A stretch of 64,000 nucleotides of DNA from Nitrospirota bacterium (GCA_040755395.1 JBFMAX010000002.1:402782-466781); one strand, 5' to 3'; positions 34,937-45,021 are shown, counted from the first letter of the stretch. Numbers and translations: made by a program. The notes: generated from the sequence alone by a model not told the origin.

Positions 34937-36648
34937 TGCAGACGCCTGAGCACAAGACGCAGCGCGGCGGGGAGCCATCGCGGAACGTCTTCGTTCGCTT
35001 TCAGAAGGGGTTCGAGGGCCGCTTCAATCGGTTTCGCGAGAGCTACGGCATGCTGCTCGAACAGGTGATCGCCCGCCGCCGCGCCTTCATCAAGATCTCG
35101 CTGGCGATCGCGGTCGCCTCGATGAGCCTGTATTTCTTTCTCGGGCGCGAGTACTTCCCCGAGATCAGGTCGGGGACCATTCAAATGCACATGCGGGCGC
35201 CGCTCGGGACGCGCATCGAAGTCTCGGGCCGCCTGGCCACGCTGGTCTCGAAGAGCATCGAGGAACTGCTGCCGGGCCAGGTCCGCAACATCGTCAGCAA
35301 TTGCGGCTTGCCGGTCGGACCGCACAATCTCGCCTTCATCCCGACGCCGACGGTCGGCCCGCAGGATTGTGACCTGACGATCATCTTAAACAATGAAAAG
35401 TCGCCGGTGTGGGAATATCGGCGCGTTCTTCGCAAGGGCTTGAAGGAGCGCTATCCGGGCACCGACTTCACGTTCCAGCCGTCCGATCTGACCGCGAAGA
35501 TTCTCAACTTCGGCGCGCCTGCGCCGATCGATGTGCAGATCAACGGCCCGGATATCTATCCCAACTACGAGTTCGCTCGCAAACTGGCGGGCAAGTTTCG
35601 CGAGATTCCCGGCGCTGCGGATGTGGTGATCCAGCAGACGATGCGGACGCCGACCCTCATGGTCGAAGGCGACCGCACGTTCGGACTCGGGGTCAACAAG
35701 ACGCTGAGCGACATGGCCGACAGTATGCTCATGACGACCGCGGGCAGCCAACAGGTCGACCAGATCTATTGGCTCGATCCCAAGACCGGCATGTCCTACC
35801 TCATCAATGTGTATACGCCGCAGCCGCAGGTCAACAGCATCAATAGTCTCAAGACCATTCCGGTCAAGTCCTCGGACAACCCTTCGAACAATTCGGACAA
35901 TGCTTCGAACAAGGATGATGTACAGCTCCTCGGCAATTTAGCCAAGCTGTCGGTCGAAGGAACTCCGGGTGTGGTCACGCACGGGAACATCATGCCGCTC
36001 TTCGATATTTATGTCTCCGCCGAAGGGCGTGACCTTGGCGGGGTGCTGGCGGATGTCCAGAAGATCGCCAAGAGCATGGAGCACGAAATGCCCCGGGGCG
36101 CCTCGCTCGACATTCACGGCCAGGCCTCGCTGATGCACGAGGCCTATGCCGAGCTGATCTTCGGACTGCTCGCCGCGATCGTGCTGATCTATCTGTTGAT
36201 CGTCGTCAACTTCCAATCCTGGCTTGATCCCTTCATCATTATTACGGCCTTGCCGGGTGCGCTGGCGGGTATCGCCTGGTCGTTGTTTTTCACCCAGACT
36301 CGACTGTCGGAGCCGGCCCTGACGGGGGCGATCATGACGATGGGCACGGCGACCGCCAATTCGATCCTGGTCGTGTCCTATGCGCGAGAGCGGCTCAAAG
36401 AGCACGGTGACGCCCTGCGCGCAGCGATCGAAGCCGGAAAGACCCGCTTCCGTCCGGTCATCATGACGGCCTCGGCCATGATCATCGGGATGGTTCCTAT
36501 GGCGACGGGCTATTCCCAAAATGCGCCGTTGGGTCGCGCCGTCATCGGCGGCTTGCTCGTCGCCACCGTCTTCACCTTGTTTTTCGTGCCCTGCGTCTAC
36601 GCCATCTTTTACGAGAGGCGGACGGCCGACCTTGAGGGAAAGGTGTAG
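34936..36648 (+). CDS. RND efflux permease, C-terminal half
   Basis: 570 residues: a linker (RNVFVRFQKGFEGRFNRFRE), TM7 (AIAVASMSLYFFLGREYFPE), the second periplasmic domain (QMHMRAPLGTRIEVSGRLAT, NCGLPVGPHNLAFIPTPTVG, QQVDQIYWLDPKTGMSYLIN) and TM8-TM12 ending VFTLFFVPCVYAIFYER. The TM10 region GTATANSILVVSYA lacks the lysine present in AcrB, so proton coupling must differ from AcrB. Translation is coupled to copy B through TAATG. An unusual Asn/Ser-rich insert (SSDNPSNNSDNASNKDD) sits in the periplasmic domain. Confidence 0.9.
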   Translation: MQTPEHKTQRGGEPSRNVFVRFQKGFEGRFNRFRESYGMLLEQVIARRRAFIKISLAIAVASMSLYFFLGREYFPEIRSGTIQMHMRAPLGTRIEVSGRLATLVSKSIEELLPGQVRNIVSNCGLPVGPHNLAFIPTPTVGPQDCDLTIILNNEKSPVWEYRRVLRKGLKERYPGTDFTFQPSDLTAKILNFGAPAPIDVQINGPDIYPNYEFARKLAGKFREIPGAADVVIQQTMRTPTLMVEGDRTFGLGVNKTLSDMADSMLMTTAGSQQVDQIYWLDPKTGMSYLINVYTPQPQVNSINSLKTIPVKSSDNPSNNSDNASNKDDVQLLGNLAKLSVEGTPGVVTHGNIMPLFDIYVSAEGRDLGGVLADVQKIAKSMEHEMPRGASLDIHGQASLMHEAYAELIFGLLAAIVLIYLLIVVNFQSWLDPFIIITALPGALAGIAWSLFFTQTRLSEPALTGAIMTMGTATANSILVVSYARERLKEHGDALRAAIEAGKTRFRPVIMTASAMIIGMVPMATGYSQNAPLGRAVIGGLLVATVFTLFFVPCVYAIFYERRTADLEGKV

Positions 36649-36649
36649 C

Positions 36650-37897
36650 ATGAACGGTCTCCGTGGAAGAAGTCTGACGATTGCTGCGCTCGCCCTGTTC
36701 GTGCTCTACCTCGGCTACCGGATCTATGAAAGCCGACTGGACGCCGCTTCGCTTAGCGAACAAACGCTGACGAACGCCGTGCCCACCGTGGCCGTCGTCT
36801 CTCCCAGGCCGGTGCCGGCGACCGAGACCATTATGCTTCCCGGCAATATCGTGGGATGGTACGAGGCGCCGATCTACGCGCGCGTCACAGGCTATGTGAA
36901 GATGTGGTACAAGGATTACGGAGACGTGGTGCATAAAGGCGATGTCCTCGCCGAAATCAACGCGCCGGATCTGGACGCCGAATATAGGCAGGCCAAGGCG
37001 GACCTGGAAACGGAACGCGCGAAGTATGCGCTGGCCGTGGTGACGACGCAACGCTATCAGGCGATGCGCCGCACACACGCGGTTGCGGAGCAAGCCATTA
37101 CGGTCCAGGAGCAAAACTTAAAAGCGCAGGCCGCGACGCTGAAGGCCGCAGAGCAGAAGGTCAGGAACATCGAGGCGTTCATTCAGTTCAAAACGATCGT
37201 CGCGCCCTTTGACGGCGTAGTGACCCAACGCAACATCAACGTCGGCGACCTGGTCAGCAAGGAAGGCGCACTCAGCACGCCCAATGCCAAAAGCAATCTC
37301 TTTACAGTCGCCGACATCAGTATGATGCGGCTCTTTGTCAACGTGCCGGAGCAGTTCGGGCCCTTCCTTCAGCCGGGACTGACAGCCGACGTGACCGTGC
37401 CGCAATTACCGAATCGTCGATTCACCGCCAAATTTCTGACGGTCGCCCGCGGGTTCGACGTCAGTACGCGCACGGCGGTGACTGTCTTTACGATCGACAA
37501 CGAGGATCGCTCGCTCTGGCCGGGCTCCTACGCCGAGGTCACGCTCACTGCGCCGGTCGCGCGGCGAGCCTTCACGATTCCCTCCACCGCCTTAGTGTTC
37601 CAGGAGCACGGCACGCAAGTGGCCGTGGTGACGGACGCAGACCGCGTGCACTTCAAACCCATTACCGTGAGCAAACTTATGGACAATGCCATCGAAGTGG
37701 CGGACGGAGTTTCCGAGAGCGACCGCGTGATCAACAATCCCAGTGCTGCCCTACTCGAAGGCGATTCGGTTCGCATCGTCACGCCAGCGCCGGGCTATGA
37801 TCTTGTCAACGGTACGGAGCCGGCCCAAGCATCCCAGGCACCAGGGGCACCGCAGCCGGAACAGGCGCCGCGATTGTCTCCGCAGAACCGGCTATGA
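36650..37897 (+). CDS. RND efflux periplasmic adaptor (membrane fusion protein)
   Basis: 415 residues linking the RND pump to the outer-membrane channel. N-terminal anchor helix LTIAALALFVLYLGYRIYE, barrel-sandwich hybrid halves (PIYARVTGYVKMWYKDYGD, KTIVAPFDGVVTQRNINVGD) flanking a coiled-coil hairpin, a beta-barrel domain (ISMMRLFVNVPEQF) and a membrane-proximal domain (FTIPSTALVFQEHGTQVAVV). The ATG overlaps the permease stop region, and the 3' end overlaps the start of the outer-membrane gene. Confidence 0.92.
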   Translation: MNGLRGRSLTIAALALFVLYLGYRIYESRLDAASLSEQTLTNAVPTVAVVSPRPVPATETIMLPGNIVGWYEAPIYARVTGYVKMWYKDYGDVVHKGDVLAEINAPDLDAEYRQAKADLETERAKYALAVVTTQRYQAMRRTHAVAEQAITVQEQNLKAQAATLKAAEQKVRNIEAFIQFKTIVAPFDGVVTQRNINVGDLVSKEGALSTPNAKSNLFTVADISMMRLFVNVPEQFGPFLQPGLTADVTVPQLPNRRFTAKFLTVARGFDVSTRTAVTVFTIDNEDRSLWPGSYAEVTLTAPVARRAFTIPSTALVFQEHGTQVAVVTDADRVHFKPITVSKLMDNAIEVADGVSESDRVINNPSAALLEGDSVRIVTPAPGYDLVNGTEPAQASQAPGAPQPEQAPRLSPQNRL

Positions 37898-39510
37898 TGA
37901 TCATGGAGCGCGTTCCAGTTCAACAGGTGTGGACAGGAGTTCGCCGCCATGCGCCCCGCTGCGTCGCTCTGCTCGCGCTGACCCTGTCCGGCTGCGGTGA
38001 CTGGTTGCCGCACGTCGATCTGGCGCCTCCCTATCAACCGCCTCAGTACGTCGTCCCCGTCTCATGGCGCGGAGCAAGCCCCTTCGTCGAGGCGAAGCCG
38101 TCGGACGACGAATTGCGGCCGGATTGGTGGAAGCTGTACGGCGATTCGGTCCTGGACACGCTCATTGAAGAAGGAATGGCAGCCAATGCGGACCTGCAAG
38201 CCGCCGCCGAGCGGTTCGTGCAGGCCCGCGACGTCATGATGAAGGTCCGCTCGCAGCGGATTCCGCAGATCGGCATCGGAGGGAGCGCTTCGAACAACCG
38301 TCTATCCGACAATGCGCTGTTTCGACCGCCCAATATCGATAGCACGCAATCGAGCATGGTCGTAGAAGGCCTGGCGTCCTGGGAGCCCGACTTCTGGTCG
38401 GCGATCCGCAATGCGACGCGCGTCGAGACCTACCGCGCCCAAGAGCGGGCCGCCGACTATGGGCTAGCACGCCTCAGCCTGCAGGCGGAAATCGCCGCGG
38501 ACTACTTTACGCTGCGCGGCTACGACGCGCAGGTTGCAATCTACACCCAATCGGTTGCCCTTTACAAAAAGACGCTCGAACTCGTCAAGACCCAGTTCGC
38601 CGGCGCTCTTGCCTCGTCGCTCGACGTCGCCCGCGTCGAATCCCTGCTGTACAGCACCGAGACGAAATTAGCCCAAGTGCAGGGTCAACGGCAGGTGACC
38701 GAACAGGCGATCGCCATCCTGGTGAACAGAGCCCCGGCCAGTTTCACGATCGCGCCGGTCGATGATCTGCGCGTCGCACAGTTCACGATTCCGCGGACCA
38801 TGCCCTCCACCCTGCTGGAGCGGCGCCCCGACATCGCCGCGATGGAGCGCCGGATGGCGCAGGCCAACCGCGCCATCGGCATCGCTCGAGCCGCCTTTTT
38901 CCCTAACGTGTGGTTCCGGGCTGATGGGGGCTTCGAGGACACCGGAATCAACCTCTTCACGCTCGCCAACAGCCTTTGGTCCTATGGTTCCAGGGTCGCG
39001 CTGCCGATCTTTCAGGGCGGGTATCGCCGCGCGCAATTGCAGCAGGCATGGTCGGCCTACCGAGAGACAGAAGATCTCTACCGTTCGACCGTGCTGAACG
39101 CTTTTCGGGAGGTCGAGAACGCCTTGAGCCTGACGAACCGGCTGACCGCCGCAGCCGAGCGGCAGGACGCCGCTGTCCGAGCCTTCGTCAAGACGCAGGA
39201 CCTGACCTCCGAGCTCTATCAGGGCGGGCTGGCATCCAGCCTGGAGCTCATTTATGCGCAGGTCCAAACGCTCCTGGCGCGCATCGACGCGGTGCAGCTC
39301 AAGGCCGACCTGCTGAGAGCCTCGGTGGCCCTCATCCGCGCGCTCGGCGGCGGTTGGAACCGCGGCCAATTACCGGCCGACGGGGAGATTCAGCCCTTCG
39401 ATACTTTGCAATATGTCAATCTGGACAAACCGCCGCGCGCCGGCGGAATCGACGTCAACGCGCCGAATAACTGGGTGAACAATGATCTGACCACGCCCTC
39501 CGTTCCTTGA
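37894..39510 (+). CDS. TolC-type outer-membrane efflux lipoprotein (NodT family)
   Basis: 538 residues. Signal sequence with lipobox LSGC, then two outer-membrane efflux protein repeats: DTLIEEGMAANADLQAAAER and IPRTMPSTLLERRPDIAAME, the latter a strong NodT-type signature. RAADYGLARLSLQAEIAADY and the conserved GGFED...NSLWSYGSRVALPIFQGG are also typical. It completes the tripartite pump. Overlaps the adaptor stop by four bases. Confidence 0.92.
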   Translation: MMIMERVPVQQVWTGVRRHAPRCVALLALTLSGCGDWLPHVDLAPPYQPPQYVVPVSWRGASPFVEAKPSDDELRPDWWKLYGDSVLDTLIEEGMAANADLQAAAERFVQARDVMMKVRSQRIPQIGIGGSASNNRLSDNALFRPPNIDSTQSSMVVEGLASWEPDFWSAIRNATRVETYRAQERAADYGLARLSLQAEIAADYFTLRGYDAQVAIYTQSVALYKKTLELVKTQFAGALASSLDVARVESLLYSTETKLAQVQGQRQVTEQAIAILVNRAPASFTIAPVDDLRVAQFTIPRTMPSTLLERRPDIAAMERRMAQANRAIGIARAAFFPNVWFRADGGFEDTGINLFTLANSLWSYGSRVALPIFQGGYRRAQLQQAWSAYRETEDLYRSTVLNAFREVENALSLTNRLTAAAERQDAAVRAFVKTQDLTSELYQGGLASSLELIYAQVQTLLARIDAVQLKADLLRASVALIRALGGGWNRGQLPADGEIQPFDTLQYVNLDKPPRAGGIDVNAPNNWVNNDLTTPSVP

Positions 39511-39810
39511 CTGTCGTTCACAAACTTGTATCTTGGTGCCTCAATCGAAACTTGACGCTTCTCTCGGATGAAGAACCCGAAGGGTAAGGGCTAGTCACCC
39601 AAGGGAGTCAATCGGGAGTGACTGGTTGCCCATTAGGCAAGTTTCGGACGTATCAGGAGTTCTGATCCGCGCGACGGGCATCGGAGTGATGGCGCCCAGG
39701 TTCCGTGTGACTCAGGGTACGCCGCAATGATTGTCCGTCATGTTTTGCAGCGCAGCCTGAGGTTTGACAACGCTGCTCGTTGCCTTCTAGGATACGGGCG
39801 CGAGGTACCG
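39511..39810 (+). promoter_or_regulatory. Intergenic region with a sigma-70-type promoter for the kinase gene
   Basis: TTGACA (39764-39769) and TAGGAT (39788-39793) are separated by 18 bases and end 17 bases before the ATG at 39811, giving a short leader with GCGAGG as ribosome-binding site. No GG-N10-GC pair or activator element was found, so the kinase/regulator pair may be constitutively transcribed or read through from the pump operon. Nothing else recognised in these 300 bp. Confidence 0.45.
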
Positions 39811-41739
39811 ATGCGACGGCTTCTGCGGTTGTTCAGCGACCTGCCGATCGCCCGAAAGCTCTTTCTCGCGTCCGTCATTCCCGTCGTGGCGGTCGCGCTG
39901 CTCAGCGTTGTCACCTACCGGACCGTGATTACCTTTTCAGAGGACGAGGAACAGCTCAACACCACCTATTTCGTCCAACGGCGAGCGGCCGAATACATGC
40001 GGCTCATCCTTGACCTTGAGACGGGTTTCCGGGGCTTCGTCCTGACGAAAAAGGAAGAGTTTCTCTATCCGTTTCGCGCCGCCCAGGATCGCGTGTTGTC
40101 CGTGGGGAGGTCCCTTGAGCAAATGTTGCAAGGGCAGGAAGAGCAACAACAGCTCATCTTTCGGGTGCAGGATTTGGTACAGCGGTTGATCAGGGAAAAA
40201 GATGAACTCATCAAAGCCATCAAAGCCGGCCATTCCGAGGATGCGCGCCATTACGTCGAGGCGGGCCGGGGGCGGATGCTCATGAGCAGCATCCGTCAAG
40301 AAATGGCTCGTTTCGACCGGTTGGAGCAAGACGCGCTGAACCGTCGGCTCGCGAGGATCTACCCAGACCGTTTCTCCATGCTCATGGTGATCCTGGGCGG
40401 CGGTGTTCTCGCGATCGCGCTTATGCTGTTGACGCTGCACATGATCGCGAGATCGATCACGGCTCCCCTCGCCAGCCTGGCCAAAGCGGCCGGATCGTCA
40501 TCGGCGGGGTTCGTGCCGTCGCTGCCGGTGCTGGAGCGAGGCGACGAAATCGGCGACCTGACCCGCGTGATGCACGCGATGAGCGCGCAGATCAGGGATC
40601 ACTTGGAGAAGGTCGAGAAATCGGAAGCCGAACTCCGGGCGTTGAACGTGGTCTTGTCCGCCTCGGAATCCAAGTATCGCAGCCTGGTCGACCACGCTCC
40701 CTTCGGCATTTTTACGACGAAGGGCATGGCCATGGTGTTCAGCAACCGATACAACCGTATCTTAGCGGGCCTTGATCCGGATGGGGAAGGTGATCCCGAA
40801 GCCATCCGGCAGGCCTACCATCCTGAAGATCGGGAGCGGGTTCTCTCGGAATTTGCAAAAGCGGTCGAAGAAGAGTGCCCGTACGAAACCGTGTTTCGCT
40901 TTCTTCATAAGGACGGCACGGTCCGCAAGGTGCTCAGCCGGCTGATTCCCATCCGCGACGGCGACGGTCGAGTGGTCATGTATCAGGGCTTCAATGTGGA
41001 CATCACGGCCTTGGATGAAATGCAGGCCAGGTTGCACCGCGCCGAGCGGCTTGCCACGTTGGGGCAGGTCGCCGCCGGCATCGCGCATGAGATCAGGAAT
41101 CCGCTGGTCGGCATTGGCTCCACCACCTCGCTGCTGCTGGAGGATACGAAGGCGGCCGACCCCCGGCGGCCGGATCTGGAAGTCATCCTGCGGGAAACAC
41201 GGCGGCTGGATCGGATCGTCAATCAGATCATCGATTACGCGAGACCCCGTTCGATCGCGCCGGTGCTGGTTGTCCTGCCCGACTTGGTTCAGGAGGTTGT
41301 GAAACTGCTCGCCGTTCCGATTACGGAGAAGCGCCTGGAGGTGCGCAGTTGTCTGCCTCCGACGCTGCCGCCGCTTCAGGCCGACCGCGACCAGATTAAG
41401 CAAGTACTCATCAACCTCATTCAGAACGCGATCGAAGCCTCCGCGGAAGGCGGATCGCTCAGTTTGACCACCTTCGAGTCGGCCCGTGGGCAAGAGGCCG
41501 GCATCGCGATCACCGTGATCGACAAGGGTGTCGGCATCGCCGCCGAAGCCCTGCCCCACATGTTCGAGCCCTTCTTCACGAGCGGGAAACACCGCGGAAC
41601 CGGCCTGGGACTGGCCATCTGCCGGAACATCATTGACGCCCACGGCGGCGACATCCAGCTCACCAGCCAACTGGGGGAGGGAACGACTGTGCGAATCTGG
41701 CTTCCCATGCGCCAACTGCCGCGGGTCGTGGAGGCCTAG
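39811..41739 (+). CDS. CHASE3/PAS sensor histidine kinase
   Basis: 642 residues. TM1 (LFLASVIPVVAVALLSVV), a CHASE3-like periplasmic domain (YFVQRRAAEYMRLILDLETG, GFVLTKKEEFLYPF), TM2 (MLMVILGGGVLAIALMLLTL), HAMP, a PAS domain (YRSLVDHAPFGIFTTKGMAM to GFNVDITALDEMQ), HisKA with AAGIAHEIRNPLVGIGS, and HATPase with N-box LINLIQNAIEAS and RGTGLGLAICRNI. Three bases separate it from the regulator gene, its cognate partner. It follows the RND pump genes, which suggests that it monitors an envelope signal related to efflux. Start chosen at 39811 because upstream codons lack a ribosome-binding site. Confidence 0.93.
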   Translation: MRRLLRLFSDLPIARKLFLASVIPVVAVALLSVVTYRTVITFSEDEEQLNTTYFVQRRAAEYMRLILDLETGFRGFVLTKKEEFLYPFRAAQDRVLSVGRSLEQMLQGQEEQQQLIFRVQDLVQRLIREKDELIKAIKAGHSEDARHYVEAGRGRMLMSSIRQEMARFDRLEQDALNRRLARIYPDRFSMLMVILGGGVLAIALMLLTLHMIARSITAPLASLAKAAGSSSAGFVPSLPVLERGDEIGDLTRVMHAMSAQIRDHLEKVEKSEAELRALNVVLSASESKYRSLVDHAPFGIFTTKGMAMVFSNRYNRILAGLDPDGEGDPEAIRQAYHPEDRERVLSEFAKAVEEECPYETVFRFLHKDGTVRKVLSRLIPIRDGDGRVVMYQGFNVDITALDEMQARLHRAERLATLGQVAAGIAHEIRNPLVGIGSTTSLLLEDTKAADPRRPDLEVILRETRRLDRIVNQIIDYARPRSIAPVLVVLPDLVQEVVKLLAVPITEKRLEVRSCLPPTLPPLQADRDQIKQVLINLIQNAIEASAEGGSLSLTTFESARGQEAGIAITVIDKGVGIAAEALPHMFEPFFTSGKHRGTGLGLAICRNIIDAHGGDIQLTSQLGEGTTVRIWLPMRQLPRVVEA

Positions 41740-41742
41740 CCG

Positions 41743-43131
41743 ATGCGCGCGACCATCTTTGTCATCGACGATGAACCGGCCATCCGGTCGGCGATCGTGA
41801 AACGGCTGTCCCGCCGCAATCATCGCGTGGTGGGATTTGAGTCCGGAGAGGACTTGATGAAAGGCCTTGAACAGGACCAACCTGATCTCGTGCTGCTGGA
41901 TCTGAAAATGACCGGCATGAGCGGGCTCGATGCCTTAAAGCGCCTGCGTTCGCTGGCCCCCCATGCGCTGGTGATCATGCTCACGGCCTATGGGACCATA
42001 CAGGACGCGGTCGAGGCGATGAAGCAGGGTGCCTACGATTTCCTCATCAAGACCGTCGACCTGGAAGGGATCGATCCGGTGGTGGAACGGGCGTTGGAAT
42101 TCCTGACCCTTCGCCGGCGTGTGGAAATCGAACGGGAGGATGAGGACGGTCAGTATGCGCTGTCGAACCTCGTAGCGCACAGCCCGGCGATGCGGCAGTT
42201 GCTGGCCCAGGTGCGCGACGTGGCAGCGAATCCGAAAGCCACGATCTTGCTTCAGGGAGAGACCGGCACCGGCAAGGAGTTTCTCGCGCGGGTCCTTCAT
42301 CATAACGGACCCCGGGCAGCCGGACCCTTCGTCGGCGTCAATTGCACCGCGATTCCGAAAGACCTGTTCGAGAGCGAACTCTTCGGCTACGAACGCGGCG
42401 CGTTTACCGGGGCCAACCAACGGAAACTCGGGTTGTTGGAGAAGGCCGAAGGCGGCACGCTGTTTCTGGATGAGATCGGGGACCTCGATCTCTCCACGCA
42501 GGCGAAGCTGCTCCGTGTGCTTCAGGAGCGGTCGTTCAGACGGCTGGGAGGAACGGATGACATTACGGTGGATTTCCGCTTGATGACGGCCACCAATCGC
42601 GACCTCAAACAGCAGGTCGCCAAGGGCATATTTCGTGAAGATCTCTACTTTCGGTTGAACGTGGTCACCTTCGATCTGCCTCCGTTGCGGAAGCGCGTCG
42701 AAGACATCATTCCACTCGCACTTCGCGCGGTCGTTCGGTTCGCGAAAGACTTCGGCAGGGACGTGCAGGACATCGAGCCGGACGCCCGAGCATTGTTGGA
42801 GCGATACGCCTATCCGGGCAATATCCGTGAGCTGCACAACATCATCGAACGGGCCATGATTCTCTGCCATGGGAAGGCGTTGACCGTGGGGTGTCTCCCG
42901 CGCGAGTTACACGAAACCTCATCGCAGACGGCGGTGGCGGTGAGCCAAGGCGATCAGCAACTCGTGCGCGTGGAGATGGTGCTGGGAAAACAATCCCTGG
43001 CCGATGTGGAGTCGGCGATCATCGAGGAGGTCATCCGGCTGGCAGGACACAACAAAAGCCTGGCGGCCAAGTACCTTGGCCTTACCCGGTTTTCGCTTGA
43101 CCGTCGGTTGAAGAAAATCGAAGAAGAATAA
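41743..43131 (+). CDS. Sigma-54-dependent response regulator, candidate master of the local regulon
   Basis: 462 residues. Receiver with D53 ([17 protein letters not shown]) and K103 in FLIKTVD, where the usual Pro after Lys is Thr. AAA+ domain with Walker A GETGTGKE (172-179), GAFTGA (219-224), Walker [14 protein letters not shown] and a C-terminal Fis-type HTH ([20 protein letters not shown]). Fragments of a close paralogue lie at 29596-29820 (5' part) and 49010-49052 (3' end). Its position after the sigma-54-controlled pump makes it the best candidate to bind the five CGCRC-N10-GNGCG elements; the regulator at 23505 is the alternative. Confidence 0.94.
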   Translation: MRATIFVIDDEPAIRSAIVKRLSRRNHRVVGFESGEDLMKGLEQDQPDLVLLDLKMTGMSGLDALKRLRSLAPHALVIMLTAYGTIQDAVEAMKQGAYDFLIKTVDLEGIDPVVERALEFLTLRRRVEIEREDEDGQYALSNLVAHSPAMRQLLAQVRDVAANPKATILLQGETGTGKEFLARVLHHNGPRAAGPFVGVNCTAIPKDLFESELFGYERGAFTGANQRKLGLLEKAEGGTLFLDEIGDLDLSTQAKLLRVLQERSFRRLGGTDDITVDFRLMTATNRDLKQQVAKGIFREDLYFRLNVVTFDLPPLRKRVEDIIPLALRAVVRFAKDFGRDVQDIEPDARALLERYAYPGNIRELHNIIERAMILCHGKALTVGCLPRELHETSSQTAVAVSQGDQQLVRVEMVLGKQSLADVESAIIEEVIRLAGHNKSLAAKYLGLTRFSLDRRLKKIEEE

Positions 43132-43212
43132 GACGACCGGCAGGTGGGGGTCGGAGCGACTAGAGCCGGTATTTCCGCTCCGGTGAGGCTGAGCTCGTCG
43201 TTCTCCGGTTGA

Positions 43213-44247
43213 TCAGTTCGACTCTGACACGAGGCGCACCCGCCCCTGGAGGCCGGACGACACCAGTACCCGTCCCTCCTGGTCTACGATCACCGCTTCG
43301 ACATCGGGGAGCCGTTCGACGAGCGCCATGCCCCGTTCGGGTCCGAGCACGAAAATGCCGGTATCCAATCCATCCGCCATCGTGCCCTCGCGCGCGATCA
43401 CCGTCACGCTTTGGCAGTTTCGCGCCGGATGAAGGGTGGCGGGATCGAGGATATGATGATAGCGGACCCCGTCCCGCTCGAAGAACCGCTCATAATCGCC
43501 GGCTGTAGAAATCGCCTCATCGTGAAGCTCGACCCAAGCCAACACCGCCCCCTCTTTCCTCGGGTGCTTGATTCCCACGGGAAATCGCGATCCGTCCGGC
43601 AACCATCCGAACGTTTTAATGTCTCCTGAAAGTGCCACAACACCCGCAACGGCGCCGGCTCGTTGCATGACCTGGACGACCAGGTCCGCAGCGTAGCCTT
43701 TCCCGATCCCTCCGACGTCTATCCGCATGCCAGGTTTGGACAAGAACACTGTGCCGGCGGTCTCATCTAACTGAATGTGCGAAAGATCGACGAGCGGCCG
43801 CAGCGCCTGTAGCTCCGCATCGTCGGGGATACGCGCCTGGTCCGTCACGCTCCACGCCTCCACAGCCGGACCGACGGCGATGTTGAATCCGCCTTCTGTG
43901 AGCGTCGCGAGTTCGAGCGAGCGTTTCAGGACCGTAAAGGTCTCAGGACTCACCTTGACAGGATTCCACCCTGCGGCGGCGTTGACCTGAGACAGCTCGC
44001 TGGTGGAGATCCAGGTGCTCAACAGTTCCTCCAATCGATGCACTTCACGAAAACCCGCGGCGACGGCCGCCTGCGCCGCGGCTTCCGTCGGCGCCACCGC
44101 CGTGATCGTGACCAGCGTACCCATGTGTATCTGGGACCGCTTGGCGAACGCGGGCTCGGAGTAAGGTGAAACGGACGCACAGGCGAAGGAAACGCCGCAA
44201 ACCAGTAAGGCGGCTGCACGCGCACTCCGAGACAAGCATCGTCGCAT
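43213..44247 (-). CDS. apbE: FAD:protein FMN transferase (ApbE)
   Basis: About 344 residues. The enzyme transfers FMN from FAD onto a Thr in exported flavoproteins. Lipoprotein-like signal ending FAC, then ApbE motifs: HMGTLVTITAVAPTEAAAQA, LLSTWISTSELSQVN, FNIAVGPAVEAWSV, MRIDVGGIGKGYAADLVVQ, STAGDYERFFERDGVRYHHI, ILDPATLHPA and ADGLDTGIFVLGPERGMALV. The start at 44247 gives a clean signal peptide. Its likely substrate is the FMN-binding protein at 47722-48399. The stop lies 82 bp from the convergent regulator gene. Confidence 0.93.
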   Translation of the reverse strand: MRRCLSRSARAAALLVCGVSFACASVSPYSEPAFAKRSQIHMGTLVTITAVAPTEAAAQAAVAAGFREVHRLEELLSTWISTSELSQVNAAAGWNPVKVSPETFTVLKRSLELATLTEGGFNIAVGPAVEAWSVTDQARIPDDAELQALRPLVDLSHIQLDETAGTVFLSKPGMRIDVGGIGKGYAADLVVQVMQRAGAVAGVVALSGDIKTFGWLPDGSRFPVGIKHPRKEGAVLAWVELHDEAISTAGDYERFFERDGVRYHHILDPATLHPARNCQSVTVIAREGTMADGLDTGIFVLGPERGMALVERLPDVEAVIVDQEGRVLVSSGLQGRVRLVSESN

Positions 44248-44279
44248 GAGAATCGATCGCCGAGACAACGGGCGGGCTC

Positions 44280-44891
44280 CTACCACCAATGGCGGCGGAA
44301 ATAACGAGGATAGCGCGGGTATGGCATTACTTCATATAGGCGGGATTCGGCTTGACTGGGAACGAGCAAGACAGTCTCGACGGGTTGGCCTTCAAGGGCT
44401 GGATATTTGGCCAAGAACTCGCGCTCGGCTTCCGCTTGGTCCTTCCGATCCTGAACGGTCGAGATGACCACCATGCGGTCGTAGCGCGGCGTGTCCACGC
44501 CGAACCTCCAGGTCCCAAGGTATGTGATCTGATCAGCGACGACTTCAAAGGTTGAAGAAAAGTCGGCCATGGACAGAAACGGCCCCTCGTTGATCTGCAC
44601 GCGGCTCAACTCGTATTCGCCGGCGGGGATCTGAAGTACGAACACTTTATCATCCGACTGCACATCCACCTTAAACCGCTCATGGGTCTTCCGGTTTACG
44701 AGTTCAAAAAACCTGACCTGCGGTTCATACCATCGGGTCGTCTTGCCGGTGACGAGCGCGACGGTCCGACCGAAGACGATCGGAGTTTTCATGTCCTGCG
44801 CTTCCGGTGCCGTGGGGAGATCGGTGGCGCACCCGGCGGCAAGCAGGACGCCGAACCAGAGGGAGCACAACAGGGCCCACCTTTCCGGCAT
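44280..44891 (-). CDS. Lipoprotein of unknown function upstream of apbE
   Basis: About 203 residues with lipobox LAAGC after MPERWALLCSLWFGV. The mature part is a small beta-rich domain (PQVRFFELVNRKTHERFKVD, KVFVLQIPAGEYELSRVQIN, VADQITYLGTWRFGV), resembling families that sense or bind at the periplasmic face, and ends in a tyrosine/arginine-rich tail (YPRYPRYFRRHWW). Start at 44891 has GAAGG upstream. 32 bp from apbE on the same strand, so they probably share a transcript. No named family assigned. Confidence 0.65.
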   Translation of the reverse strand: MPERWALLCSLWFGVLLAAGCATDLPTAPEAQDMKTPIVFGRTVALVTGKTTRWYEPQVRFFELVNRKTHERFKVDVQSDDKVFVLQIPAGEYELSRVQINEGPFLSMADFSSTFEVVADQITYLGTWRFGVDTPRYDRMVVISTVQDRKDQAEAEREFLAKYPALEGQPVETVLLVPSQAESRLYEVMPYPRYPRYFRRHWW

Positions 44892-45021
44892 GTTTACCTT
44901 CGCGGACATGGAATCATTATATTGGACCGTCGATGCTGTTTACACCCGTCACTTCCTAATCACCGCGCGTTCGGCTCCAAAGGTTTTCATTGACACCGAG
45001 TGGCCATCTATTCAGTGTCCT

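Noticed and set aside
39511..39810. Sigma-54 promoter or activator element before the kinase gene
   Set aside because: No GG-N10-GC pair with suitable flanks and no CGCAC-N10-GTGCG; a sigma-70-type promoter fits better.
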